Source: Algoriphagus aquimarinus
GTDB taxonomy: Bacteria; Bacteroidota; Bacteroidia; Cytophagales; Cyclobacteriaceae
DNA: 64,000 bases
Assembly (NCBI RefSeq): GCF_007997215.1
Contig: NZ_VORW01000019.1
Location: 1-64,000 of the forward strand
Direction of reading: 5' to 3'
How positions within the stretch are numbered: position 1 is the stretch's first letter; every line of letters begins with the position of its first letter. The position numbers and the translations under genes are program-made. Positions 24,828-32,212 of the stretch are shown piece by piece. Under the pieces are notes generated by a model. The model was not told where the DNA came from and did no database searches. It worked only from the letters and a program-made list of their open reading frames with translations.

Positions 24828-25115
24828 CTTGCGCATCAATTCACCTGATAATAGGCTTTCCTGTAGTTCAATTTGTTGGCGACTTTTGGAAATGTATTCA
24901 TCTCTATTGTCTTTGAATTTCACTAATACTTTCAGTGCATCCTCATCATAATCCCGAAATTGCTTCGCTAGTCTGTGTACTGTATGGGCTCTGAAACCAA
25001 GCTTTTTCAGAACATCCTCACCCATGCGAATGGTGCCATTTGCTCTCAGAAATCTTCCCAAAGTAGTTCCGAAGTGTCCGACATAGCGTTTGTGAAAGTT
25101 GACCTTATTTTAATA
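24756..25115 (-). pseudogene. Remnant of a Kef-type K+/H+ antiporter gene (internal deletion)
   Basis: On the minus strand the frame reads YVGHFGTTLGRFLRANGT, which is the beginning of the TrkA-N nucleotide-binding domain of CPA2/Kef antiporters. It passes without a break into IRMGEDVLKKLGFRAHTVHR, which belongs after that domain. About 100 residues of TrkA-N are missing, as is the whole membrane domain. Upstream the frame is closed by a TAA at about 25116. Only the C-terminal helical tail (about 85 residues) is intact. No ATG precedes it; a TTG at 25061 is the only near start. It is most likely non-functional. Confidence 0.75.
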
Positions 25116-25165
25116 TTACAAAATATTCAACTTTGAATGGTGAAATCGAAAAGCAGATCCATAAA

Positions 25166-25195
25166 AAAAGACCCAGTTACCTAACCGGGTCTTTT
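25166..25195 (-). terminator. Rho-independent terminator
   Basis: Arms AAAAGACCC and GGGTCTTTT with an inner GTTA/TAAC pairing and one mismatch; on the minus strand it ends in a T run. It serves the hypothetical gene ending at 25265. Confidence 0.8.
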
Positions 25196-25264
25196 ACAAC
25201 CAACTAACCATTTATGAGTTTTACTTTAAGCTGGATGAGAGTTTATCCAGCAAGTAGTATAGAC

Positions 25265-25759
25265 TTAATCTATCAGATGACTTTCAAGGATTTTTTGCCA
25301 CTTTTCAGCTATCCCTCGTTCTCCAGCTAGACTTGTAAATAGCAATCCATCATAGATTTCAATTGTTTTTGGAGAATGCGAAAAGTCTTTGAAGTGAAAT
25401 TGTAAAGCTAGAAAATCCAGAATGTAGCGCTTTTCTTTTCCCGCCTGCACTCTTCGGATTTTCTCTTGGATACTTACCTTATTTACTTGGCTGAGATCTA
25501 TCACACTTTGCTCGGGATAGCTCCCAAATCTGTGATAAATCAACTTTTTATATTGGCTATCCAGCCCCAAGTGGTAGTGATTTCGCCAACGCTCATGCTG
25601 TGTGGGAATCACATTATTAGTAGAGGAAAATTCTTCGAAAGTGGCGAGATTTTCACTACTTATCTTACGGAGTTTATAACTATAGTATAGAAATGGTGAG
25701 GCAGAAGCCACCATAGCAAATGAAGACACAGCTAGTGTGATAGGATCAATGGAGATCAT
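25265..25759 (-). CDS. Membrane-anchored hypothetical protein
   Basis: 164 residues. One N-terminal hydrophobic segment (about 8-28) is followed by a basic, soluble part of about 130 residues with several aromatic/His patches (HERWRNHYHLGLD). No family recognised. The protein probably faces the cytoplasm, given the positive residues right after the segment. It lies 66 bases downstream of another small membrane-anchored gene (25826-26170) and ends in a terminator. Confidence 0.55.
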   Translation of the reverse strand: MISIDPITLAVSSFAMVASASPFLYYSYKLRKISSENLATFEEFSSTNNVIPTQHERWRNHYHLGLDSQYKKLIYHRFGSYPEQSVIDLSQVNKVSIQEKIRRVQAGKEKRYILDFLALQFHFKDFSHSPKTIEIYDGLLFTSLAGERGIAEKWQKILESHLID

Positions 25760-25825
25760 AGTAATGTGGATAAAATGAATAGATTTTTAGGCGATTATGA
25801 TCGCATAGGGTGATACTATTCTATT

Positions 25826-26170
25826 TTACCAGGTATAGAAAAAGTGAATGAAAGTCTCCTTTACGTCGAAAAGTGGTATAGACTTTTTGAAAAATGAGGG
25901 TGATAAATAGACTTCACTAGGACTGATTAAGTCAAAATACCAATCTGGATTTAACTTTGCATTTAAGCTCCAATCCACTTTAAATTCAGGTATTTCCAGT
26001 AATTCTGGAGTAGCATTGAATTGGATATGGGTGATCTGGGAAAGATTCGAAACTGAATCTTGCGAAAAGTCCTTGTTGAAAGAATGTGAGGAAACTGGAA
26101 AAACAAAAACAGCTACAAGCCATGCAACCCAACTCAGGGAAATCATAACTAAGGAAAGCTGTTTTTTCAT
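25826..26170 (-). CDS. Small signal-anchored hypothetical protein
   Basis: 114 residues with an N-terminal signal or anchor (about 5-27, LVMISLSWVAWLVAVFVFPV) and a short extracytoplasmic part rich in Pro, Phe and Ser. No family recognised. It may be cotranscribed with 25265-25759. A long plus-strand open frame over this region lacks coding character and was not accepted. Confidence 0.5.
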   Translation of the reverse strand: MKKQLSLVMISLSWVAWLVAVFVFPVSSHSFNKDFSQDSVSNLSQITHIQFNATPELLEIPEFKVDWSLNAKLNPDWYFDLISPSEVYLSPSFFKKSIPLFDVKETFIHFFYTW

Positions 26171-26233
26171 TGTTTTACTGTTAGTTAATCAATGTAAAGC
26201 AAAATATTTCGAGAAGTCAATAGCAAGTGAATC

Positions 26234-27721
26234 TTATTTTTTCAAATTATATAATTTTAAGGATTTTAAATTTTCAGATAAGTCCACAGTTTTCCATGGA
26301 CTAGTTGGAAATAGGATTGATGTCATCGCCAATTCTCCATCATTTATAAATAATTCTATTGATGACGCGTCTAGAAATATCCGGATATCTTTTGCCTCCC
26401 AACTCATAGGTGCGGAATGCATCGCAGCGAAGTCAGGGTTGAAATCACTCTTTCCTGCATTTCTGCGATCTATACTTACCAAGCCATTTTCTTTTGAAAT
26501 AAGCAGTTTCTCACCGAGCTCATTAGAGAAGGTAATCAAAAAGGAGTTATCACTGACTCCAGCGGTTATTTCCACAGCTTCAGAAGGTAATGCGGAAGTT
26601 TCTGTATTCACTTTGAATTCTACAGCTCGAAGCTTTTCCATTTCCTTTGCGGGAGCAGATTTCAGCAATAATGTCCCGTCTATATCGAATAAACTTAACT
26701 CTCTCGGGATGGTCATCGCAGATCGCCACGCCTGGGTAGGAACGACATTGGCATATAGCCAGTTACTCATCCACCCAATAAAAAGTGTTCTATTTTGATC
26801 GCTTGGCAGATTACTCCAAGTTACGCCTGCATAATTATCCGGCCCATAATCCAGCCAGCGGATCATTGTATCGTCTGGTGTAAATCCCCCATTTTCGAAG
26901 TCACCGATAAAATATTGAGTAGCGGATCCATTTTGAGGGCCACCAGGATTTATGCTGACGAGAAGAACCCATTTATCTTCTCCTGATGGAGTTTTGAACG
27001 GAAGAAGGTCTGGACATTCCCATACTCCTCCATGTGCGCCTATAGTTTTCCCAAACTCACTGAGTAAAGTCCAGCTTTTCAGATCTGGAGAACTATAGAA
27101 ATTGATATGATCCAGAACAGCCAAGGTCATAATCCATGACTTGGTACCATCCGCGTTTGTGATTTGAGATACTTTTGGATCCCGGAAATCGCGAATTCCA
27201 GGATTAGGCAAGACAGGATTTCCTTCGTATTTCTCCCATGTTCTGCCCTTGTCCAGAGAAAAAGCGATGGCTTGATTCTGGAATGTATCTGAGGAAGTAT
27301 TCGCTTCCTCAGCATTGTGGTAGGTGAATATCGCCACCATTGGAGGGTTTTCTGCAGAGCCTAGGCCCGAACTATTTTCAGCATCTAATACTGCACTTCC
27401 TGAGAAAATGTAGCCGAGACTGTCTGGGTAGAGAGCAATTGGAAGTGATTCCCAGTTTACCAAATCAGTAGAAACTGCATGTCCCCAGTGCATCGGCCCC
27501 CAGACAGTTCCGTCAGGGTAATGCTGATAAAAGAGATGATATTCCCCATCCAAATAGATTAATCCATTAGGATCATTCATCCATCCGCTCTCAGGTGTGA
27601 AATGATAAAGCGGTCTAAATTTCTCCGTAGAGCTGCTTTCAAATGAGATTTCTGGATCAGACTGACAGCTTGAAATCAATAAAATACAGAGAATGGAAAG
27701 TAGAAGATTATTAAGTTTCAT
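26234..27721 (-). CDS. Glycoside hydrolase family 32 lipoprotein (fructanase/levanase type)
   Basis: 495 residues with a lipoprotein signal ending at LISSC19. The five-bladed propeller carries the GH32 nucleophile motif WMNDPNG (about 47-53), FRDPK with the stabilising Asp (about 178-182) and ECPDL with the acid/base Glu (about 239-243), followed by a C-terminal beta-sandwich. It releases fructose from sucrose, inulin or levan at the cell surface or in the periplasm. Its start codon abuts the stop of the broken glycosyltransferase. A fructokinase-like gene and sugar transporter lie at 58.5-60.7 kb. Confidence 0.92.
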   Translation of the reverse strand: MKLNNLLLSILCILLISSCQSDPEISFESSSTEKFRPLYHFTPESGWMNDPNGLIYLDGEYHLFYQHYPDGTVWGPMHWGHAVSTDLVNWESLPIALYPDSLGYIFSGSAVLDAENSSGLGSAENPPMVAIFTYHNAEEANTSSDTFQNQAIAFSLDKGRTWEKYEGNPVLPNPGIRDFRDPKVSQITNADGTKSWIMTLAVLDHINFYSSPDLKSWTLLSEFGKTIGAHGGVWECPDLLPFKTPSGEDKWVLLVSINPGGPQNGSATQYFIGDFENGGFTPDDTMIRWLDYGPDNYAGVTWSNLPSDQNRTLFIGWMSNWLYANVVPTQAWRSAMTIPRELSLFDIDGTLLLKSAPAKEMEKLRAVEFKVNTETSALPSEAVEITAGVSDNSFLITFSNELGEKLLISKENGLVSIDRRNAGKSDFNPDFAAMHSAPMSWEAKDIRIFLDASSIELFINDGELAMTSILFPTSPWKTVDLSENLKSLKLYNLKK

Positions 27722-29008
27722 TTAATTGCGGTTAGAATTGGGGTTCAAAACTAGATTAAGGACTGTCTCTCGTTTCGCTTCAAATTTAATCTGCTCTGAA
27801 AGCTTCTTTGCATTTTTAGCGTAAACTGGATTTGTCCAAAAGTCCTTCAAAGCTATCTCAAATTTGCTTGCGTCCAAATCATGAATGCTTGTTCCTAAAG
27901 GACCTACTTCTCGGTTTTCTATTATTCTATTCCAAAAATACTGATCAATAATGTGAGGAACAATCATTTGCACGCATCCGTGAGCGGCACCTTGATGAGT
28001 CGTCCCCGATCCTCCGTGGTGAATAAGTCCATATAGCTGCGGCAGTATCCAATCGTAAGGAATTTGATTTACATAAAAAATGGATTCATCACTATTTCCT
28101 ACCTGCTCCAGACCTCCCCAAGAAGTATTAACGATTGTTGGTATCTGATGCTTTTGAAGTAATTCTATAATGGTTTTGGAGTGCTCTTTAGGCTTGGTAT
28201 TGCTCATGGATCCAAAGGTGAGTAGTATAGCTTTGGGGTATTTTGCGAGCCATGTTTCTAACTCTATTGATGGTTGGTATTCTTTGGTTTGATTTCTGAA
28301 GTAGTATCCCACAATCTTCGCTGATTCTGGACAATTATGAGGTCTTGGGAATAGGTAAGGGGAAATAGTATAGATTGTTTGCAGTCGGTTTAGTTCAAAT
28401 TCCTTGATGGTCTTTGCGTTTATCTTTGTCGAAGGAAAGTCCGCATAATATTTCCAAAGGAATTTTTTCATGGAAAGACGTCTTGCTCCATTTATCAAAT
28501 TGTAGGATTTAAGATTCTACTTTGGGCTAAAGGGTTTCCATTTGCCCAATCCAATGTGCGGATATTCTGACGAAGGATGAATGAGGCAGGGTAGAGGCGT
28601 GAGTAAGGCAAAACGAGCTGGATCAGCCATGGCAGCCACATAATAATACACGCATTTGGCATGAAAAATAACTCGGTCAGGTTGATGAGAATTTATTGCG
28701 TCGCGTTGCTGAGAGATTAGGATGTGTTGTAAACTGAATGAATTCTTGGCCAACTTGATGTAGTTTTTAAGTTGATTCCAGGTATTTCCGCCTCCGCCCA
28801 TAATAGCTTTGCCACTTTGAGTTTCCAGCATTTCCAGAAAGCTTTTGTCAAAACCGATGAATTCGTACCCAAGTTGGGTGACAGTGTCTCTAAATTGTTC
28901 TGGGAAAAGGCAAATGACTTCATATCCCGCTTCTGCGAATATCTCAGCTTGCGCTAAAAAAGGTTCGATATCCCCACGAGTTCCCAAGGAAGCAAACAGT
29001 GTTTTCAT
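27722..29008 (-). pseudogene. Family-1 glycosyltransferase split by an in-frame TAG
   Basis: Codons from 29008 encode the N-terminal Rossmann half (MKTLFASLGTRGDIEPFLAQ..., the UGT/MGT family opening). At 28517-28519 a TAG stops it after KWKPFSPK. The same frame continues without a shift (NLKSYNLINGARRLSM...) to the acceptor half, with a nucleotide-sugar motif HHGGSGTTHQGAAHGC and ending at 27722. Without the stop the protein would be about 428 residues, normal for the family. A single nonsense change therefore separates two open pieces (28517-29008 and 27722-28498). Either a recent pseudogene or a sequence error. Confidence 0.8.
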
Positions 29009-29328
29009 ATGCTTATAATTGAATATCAGCGATTATTCCCGATAATTATCGGGGCTATTGGGAGGAATCTCTCAAGATATACTTATGCCAGTGTGTGGGT
29101 TTTAAGTCATGCCTGTCTTCCTCGGCAGGCTTGATTTCATATCTTATTTTTTTAATTTTCACTCTTTCAGTAGCTTTGAGTCATAATCTACCTCAAATTC
29201 CAATCTTTTTAGCTCTTATTGCTGTTGAAAACGAATGAAGAGAGAGTTTTCTATAATTAATAGCAATTAGAAATTTGGATTCATTTTTGAAATTGTGAGG
29301 AGTTAACAACAACAAACTAATACTACCT
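29009..29328. other. Intergenic region with palindromes
   Basis: No gene. A 16-bp palindrome (half CCCGATAA) lies at 29038-29053 and a hairpin GCCTG/CAGGC at 29111-29130; both types recur between genes in this group. The right part (29200-29328) is AT-rich and must carry the rfbA promoter, but no clear -33/-7 pair was found. Confidence 0.5.
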
Positions 29329-30189
29329 ATGAAAGGAATTATTTTGGCCGGAGGGTCTGGAACGCGTTTATATCCTTTGACAATTTCTGTAAGTAAGCAG
29401 TTGATGCCAGTATATGATAAGCCGATGATTTATTATCCGCTTTCTGTATTGATGATGGCAGGGATCACTGAAGTTTTGATCATCACTACTCCAGAGGACA
29501 GCGAAGCTTTTAAGCGACTTTTAGGCGATGGCTCTCAGGTGGGATGTTCTTTTGAATACGCTGTACAACCTAGTCCAGATGGTTTGGCTCAGGCGTTTAT
29601 TATAGGTGAGAAATTTATTGGAAATGAGAAGGTTGCTTTAATTCTGGGCGATAATATTTTCTATGGATCTGGTTTGCATAAGACCTTACAAGCTTATACT
29701 GAAACGGAAGGCGGAGTAGTTTTTGCCTACCATGTGAATGATCCTGAGCGCTATGGTGTGGTGGAATTTGATGAGGATAAGAAGGCTATCAGCATTGAGG
29801 AAAAACCTGAAAAACCAAAGTCTAATTTTGCGGTTCCAGGTCTTTATTTTTATGATAACAGAGTAATTGAAATAGCTAAAAAAATCAAGCCTAGCCCGCG
29901 TGGTGAGCTGGAAATCACAGATATCAACAACGAGTATTTGAAGTTAGGTGAATTGCAGGTTGCTATACTGAATAGAGGAACTGCATGGCTGGATACAGGT
30001 ACCCATCAGTCTCTTTTGCAAGCTGCGCAGTTCGTAGAAGTGATAGAAGAACGCCAAGGATTGAAGATTGGCTGTATCGAAGAAATAGCCTTCAGAGCTG
30101 GCTTTATAGGTGAAGAGAAATTGCTTCAAGCAGCGGATAAACTGGGAAAGAGTGGCTACGGCGTTTATCTGAGAAGATTGATCAAATAA
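29329..30189 (+). CDS. rfbA: Glucose-1-phosphate thymidylyltransferase
   Basis: 286 residues, normal for RfbA. The N-terminal nucleotide-binding motif GGSGTRLYPLT lies at 8-18, with YDKPMIYYPLSVLMMAG at 29-45, LGDNIFYG at 107-114 and the later PSPRGELEITDIN block. It makes dTDP-glucose from dTTP and glucose-1-phosphate, the first step of dTDP-rhamnose synthesis for surface polysaccharides. The usual rfbBCD partners are not adjacent. Confidence 0.95.
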   Translation: MKGIILAGGSGTRLYPLTISVSKQLMPVYDKPMIYYPLSVLMMAGITEVLIITTPEDSEAFKRLLGDGSQVGCSFEYAVQPSPDGLAQAFIIGEKFIGNEKVALILGDNIFYGSGLHKTLQAYTETEGGVVFAYHVNDPERYGVVEFDEDKKAISIEEKPEKPKSNFAVPGLYFYDNRVIEIAKKIKPSPRGELEITDINNEYLKLGELQVAILNRGTAWLDTGTHQSLLQAAQFVEVIEERQGLKIGCIEEIAFRAGFIGEEKLLQAADKLGKSGYGVYLRRLIK

Positions 30190-30194
30190 GGCTG

Positions 30195-31217
30195 TTATTT
30201 CTTGATCAGTTCCTCAAGACTGGTTTTCATGATTTGACCCATGTTTTTGCATTGCAGAAATTTATCATTTCCGTAGTGTTTTGCTAGATCTATTTTTAGC
30301 GAAGCAATATTCTCAGGAGGAGAGATGGTATCGTGCTCCATGGAGCGGAGTATATCAAGAATGCCTTGCCGAGAAGATTTAAGGCGTGTAGCAATTAGTG
30401 CACGCTCTTCTTTCTGGTATTGCACCATGGATTCGGGCGTGATATATTTCATTCCCAACTGAATCAGTACATTGTTTTCTTTAAAATATTGGGGCAAGTA
30501 AATTGATTTTTTCCCCTCATAAGATTGCTGATCAAAGTCAATTGCACGAATTCTATAATGAGTCTCTTCAAAGTCAGGCGTCACGTCAATCACAAAATTT
30601 GAAGAATGCATATCTCCAAGTAACCTTACAAAGCAACGCTCATTGAATTTGACGAATTCCTTTGCCAAACGAATAGGGTTCAGATGTGGATCATTCATAT
30701 GAGCGCGCATGAATTTGTCACCTGGGATTCCAGCGATGTGCTCCTCTATCAGTGTATTTTGATGAACGAGGTAGGAAATGCGATTTGGGGAAAGTAAATG
30801 CTCAAACTCCAATCCGTAAACACGGGAAGCATCAGCATTTTTTACATAGAAATAATCAAAGTTATCATTGATTCTATTTACTATTCGCACACGAAAAGGC
30901 TGTGTATTTCCGTATACGCATAGATCGATTCTATCCACATAGAGATGCTCCATCACAGACATGTCGCCTCCAGCTTTGAGCAAAGCATAGATTTTCTTGA
31001 CATTTAGATGGATTTCCTCACGGTCGGATTGATCATAAAAGACCGTCTCCCACAGTGTATCTTGCTCTCTAGAATCGTATAGGGCGATAGAACTCGTATA
31101 TCGAAGCAACTCATGGTAGTGAATAGGGATATCCACTTCACGAGAGTATTTAATCAGGTAGCGTCTCAGCCCATTGCTGATCGGGTAAATGCGCTTCTTT
31201 TTACTGATTAATGCCAT
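30195..31217 (-). CDS. Kinase-like-fold protein, hypothetical
   Basis: 340 residues. GDMHSSNFV (201-209) and AIDFDQ (225-230) match the catalytic-loop (HxDxxxxN-like, here DxHxxN) and metal-binding (DFG-like) elements of the protein-kinase-like superfamily that includes small-molecule kinases and HipA-type proteins. The N-terminal 120 residues show no glycine loop I can identify. No substrate can be assigned. It is the last gene of a tight operon: its start lies 3 bases after the DUF3817 gene. Convergent with rfbA, with five bases between stops. Confidence 0.6.
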   Translation of the reverse strand: MALISKKKRIYPISNGLRRYLIKYSREVDIPIHYHELLRYTSSIALYDSREQDTLWETVFYDQSDREEIHLNVKKIYALLKAGGDMSVMEHLYVDRIDLCVYGNTQPFRVRIVNRINDNFDYFYVKNADASRVYGLEFEHLLSPNRISYLVHQNTLIEEHIAGIPGDKFMRAHMNDPHLNPIRLAKEFVKFNERCFVRLLGDMHSSNFVIDVTPDFEETHYRIRAIDFDQQSYEGKKSIYLPQYFKENNVLIQLGMKYITPESMVQYQKEERALIATRLKSSRQGILDILRSMEHDTISPPENIASLKIDLAKHYGNDKFLQCKNMGQIMKTSLEELIKK

Positions 31218-31220
31218 TTG

Positions 31221-31538
31221 TTACAAATCCACGTGCTGACTTTTCTTCAAATTTCTATCGAAAATAAATGGGCCAAATGGCAAAACTGAGGAAATGAGAG
31301 CGAAAAATGTCCGACTGAAATTCCACTTCAACTTATGTGCCGTTGGGAAAACAGTGAAGATATAGATCACGAAAAGCAAGCCATGAGCCCAGCCTACATA
31401 TTGCACAGCTTGAGGGCTGTCCCACATGTATTTGAGAGGCATTGCAATTAATAGGAGGACTAGAAAAGATGTTCCTTCTATAAGTGAAATCCAGCGAAAA
31501 CGCTTTGCCCAGGTATGTTGTAGGGGTGTTAGGCTCAT
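31221..31538 (-). CDS. DUF3817 integral membrane protein
   Basis: 105 residues with three hydrophobic segments. The pattern FRWISLIEGTSFLVLLLIAMPLKY...VGWAHGLLFVIYI...LPFGPFIFDR is characteristic of DUF3817. Function unknown. It is the middle gene of a three-gene operon, with two- and three-base gaps to its neighbours, so translation is likely coupled. Confidence 0.9.
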   Translation of the reverse strand: MSLTPLQHTWAKRFRWISLIEGTSFLVLLLIAMPLKYMWDSPQAVQYVGWAHGLLFVIYIFTVFPTAHKLKWNFSRTFFALISSVLPFGPFIFDRNLKKSQHVDL

Positions 31539-31540
31539 TA

Positions 31541-32113
31541 TTAGTTAGATATGTTAAAGAGTACTTTTAGGGTATTCCAAAGTTTGCCTTTTAGGGCTTT
31601 ATCTTCAGAAATGGTGTTAAGTGAATCAGCGAAGAGATATTCTGTTTCATCTTCTGTGTGAATCTGATAGTCCGATGCAGGAAGTGCATTGATTGGGTGT
31701 TTGAGACGACCAAACTTGAGTACGATATGGGCATTCAGATCATATAGTTCTGTCAAGGTTCTTCCTTCCAGTTCATGAGAAGATAGTAATCCGACCTCGT
31801 TCATTGAATGACCTACTGCATTGATCATTTTTACAAGCATGTCCATGACTTCAGGTTTTAGATTGGGTTCTTCATGAAGCACTAATATTCCCTTTTCAAA
31901 ATTCCCTCTCACTGTCAATGGCTCAGGTTTTACTTCTTCTTTAGGAGAAGCAGTGTCTTCAATATGAACTGTTTTCGGAAGAGTCTTTGGCTTTTCTGAC
32001 TCTATGGCGGTATTTGTGTCCTCTTTTACTGAATCGGATTTAGGTTCTTCTTCAAAGTAAAAAAGCTCTTCGGTGATGATATGCTGGAGCTCCTGAATAC
32101 TCATATTTTCCAT
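31541..32113 (-). CDS. Hypothetical protein with possible DNA polymerase III psi (HolD)-like C-terminal domain
   Basis: 190 residues. The N-terminus (1-20) is a short helix, MSIQELQHIITEELFYF, followed by an acidic, Pro/Lys-rich linker (21-85). The C-terminal domain (about 88-190) alternates beta strands and helices (GILVLHEE, MLVKMINAVG, HIVLKFGR) and ends KALKGKLWNTLKVLF, which recalls the HolD C-terminal helix NPTARAALWQQIC. The long linker and helix could contact a partner. This reading is tentative; no other family matched. Confidence 0.4.
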   Translation of the reverse strand: MENMSIQELQHIITEELFYFEEEPKSDSVKEDTNTAIESEKPKTLPKTVHIEDTASPKEEVKPEPLTVRGNFEKGILVLHEEPNLKPEVMDMLVKMINAVGHSMNEVGLLSSHELEGRTLTELYDLNAHIVLKFGRLKHPINALPASDYQIHTEDETEYLFADSLNTISEDKALKGKLWNTLKVLFNISN

Positions 32114-32147
32114 GTTGGGAAATTGCTCAAAAATCGCCTTAACACAA

Positions 32148-32187
32148 AAAAAAGAGGGATAATATCTCTATCAACCCTCGCTTTTTT
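32148..32187 (-). terminator. Terminator after the DPP-IV gene
   Basis: Arms GAGGG (32154-32158) and CCCTC (32175-32179) with flanking A and T runs; on the minus strand it ends in a run of eight T residues. It lies 30 bases beyond the stop of the peptidase gene and before the three-gene operon. Confidence 0.65.
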
Positions 32188-32212
32188 AATGAATGAAACA
32201 TCAATTCTCTTT

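Noticed and set aside
26016..26798. 260-codon plus-strand open frame across the GH32 3' end and the small anchored gene
   Set aside because: It is antisense to a clear GH32 gene, Ser- and Phe-rich with no domain, and lacks coding character.
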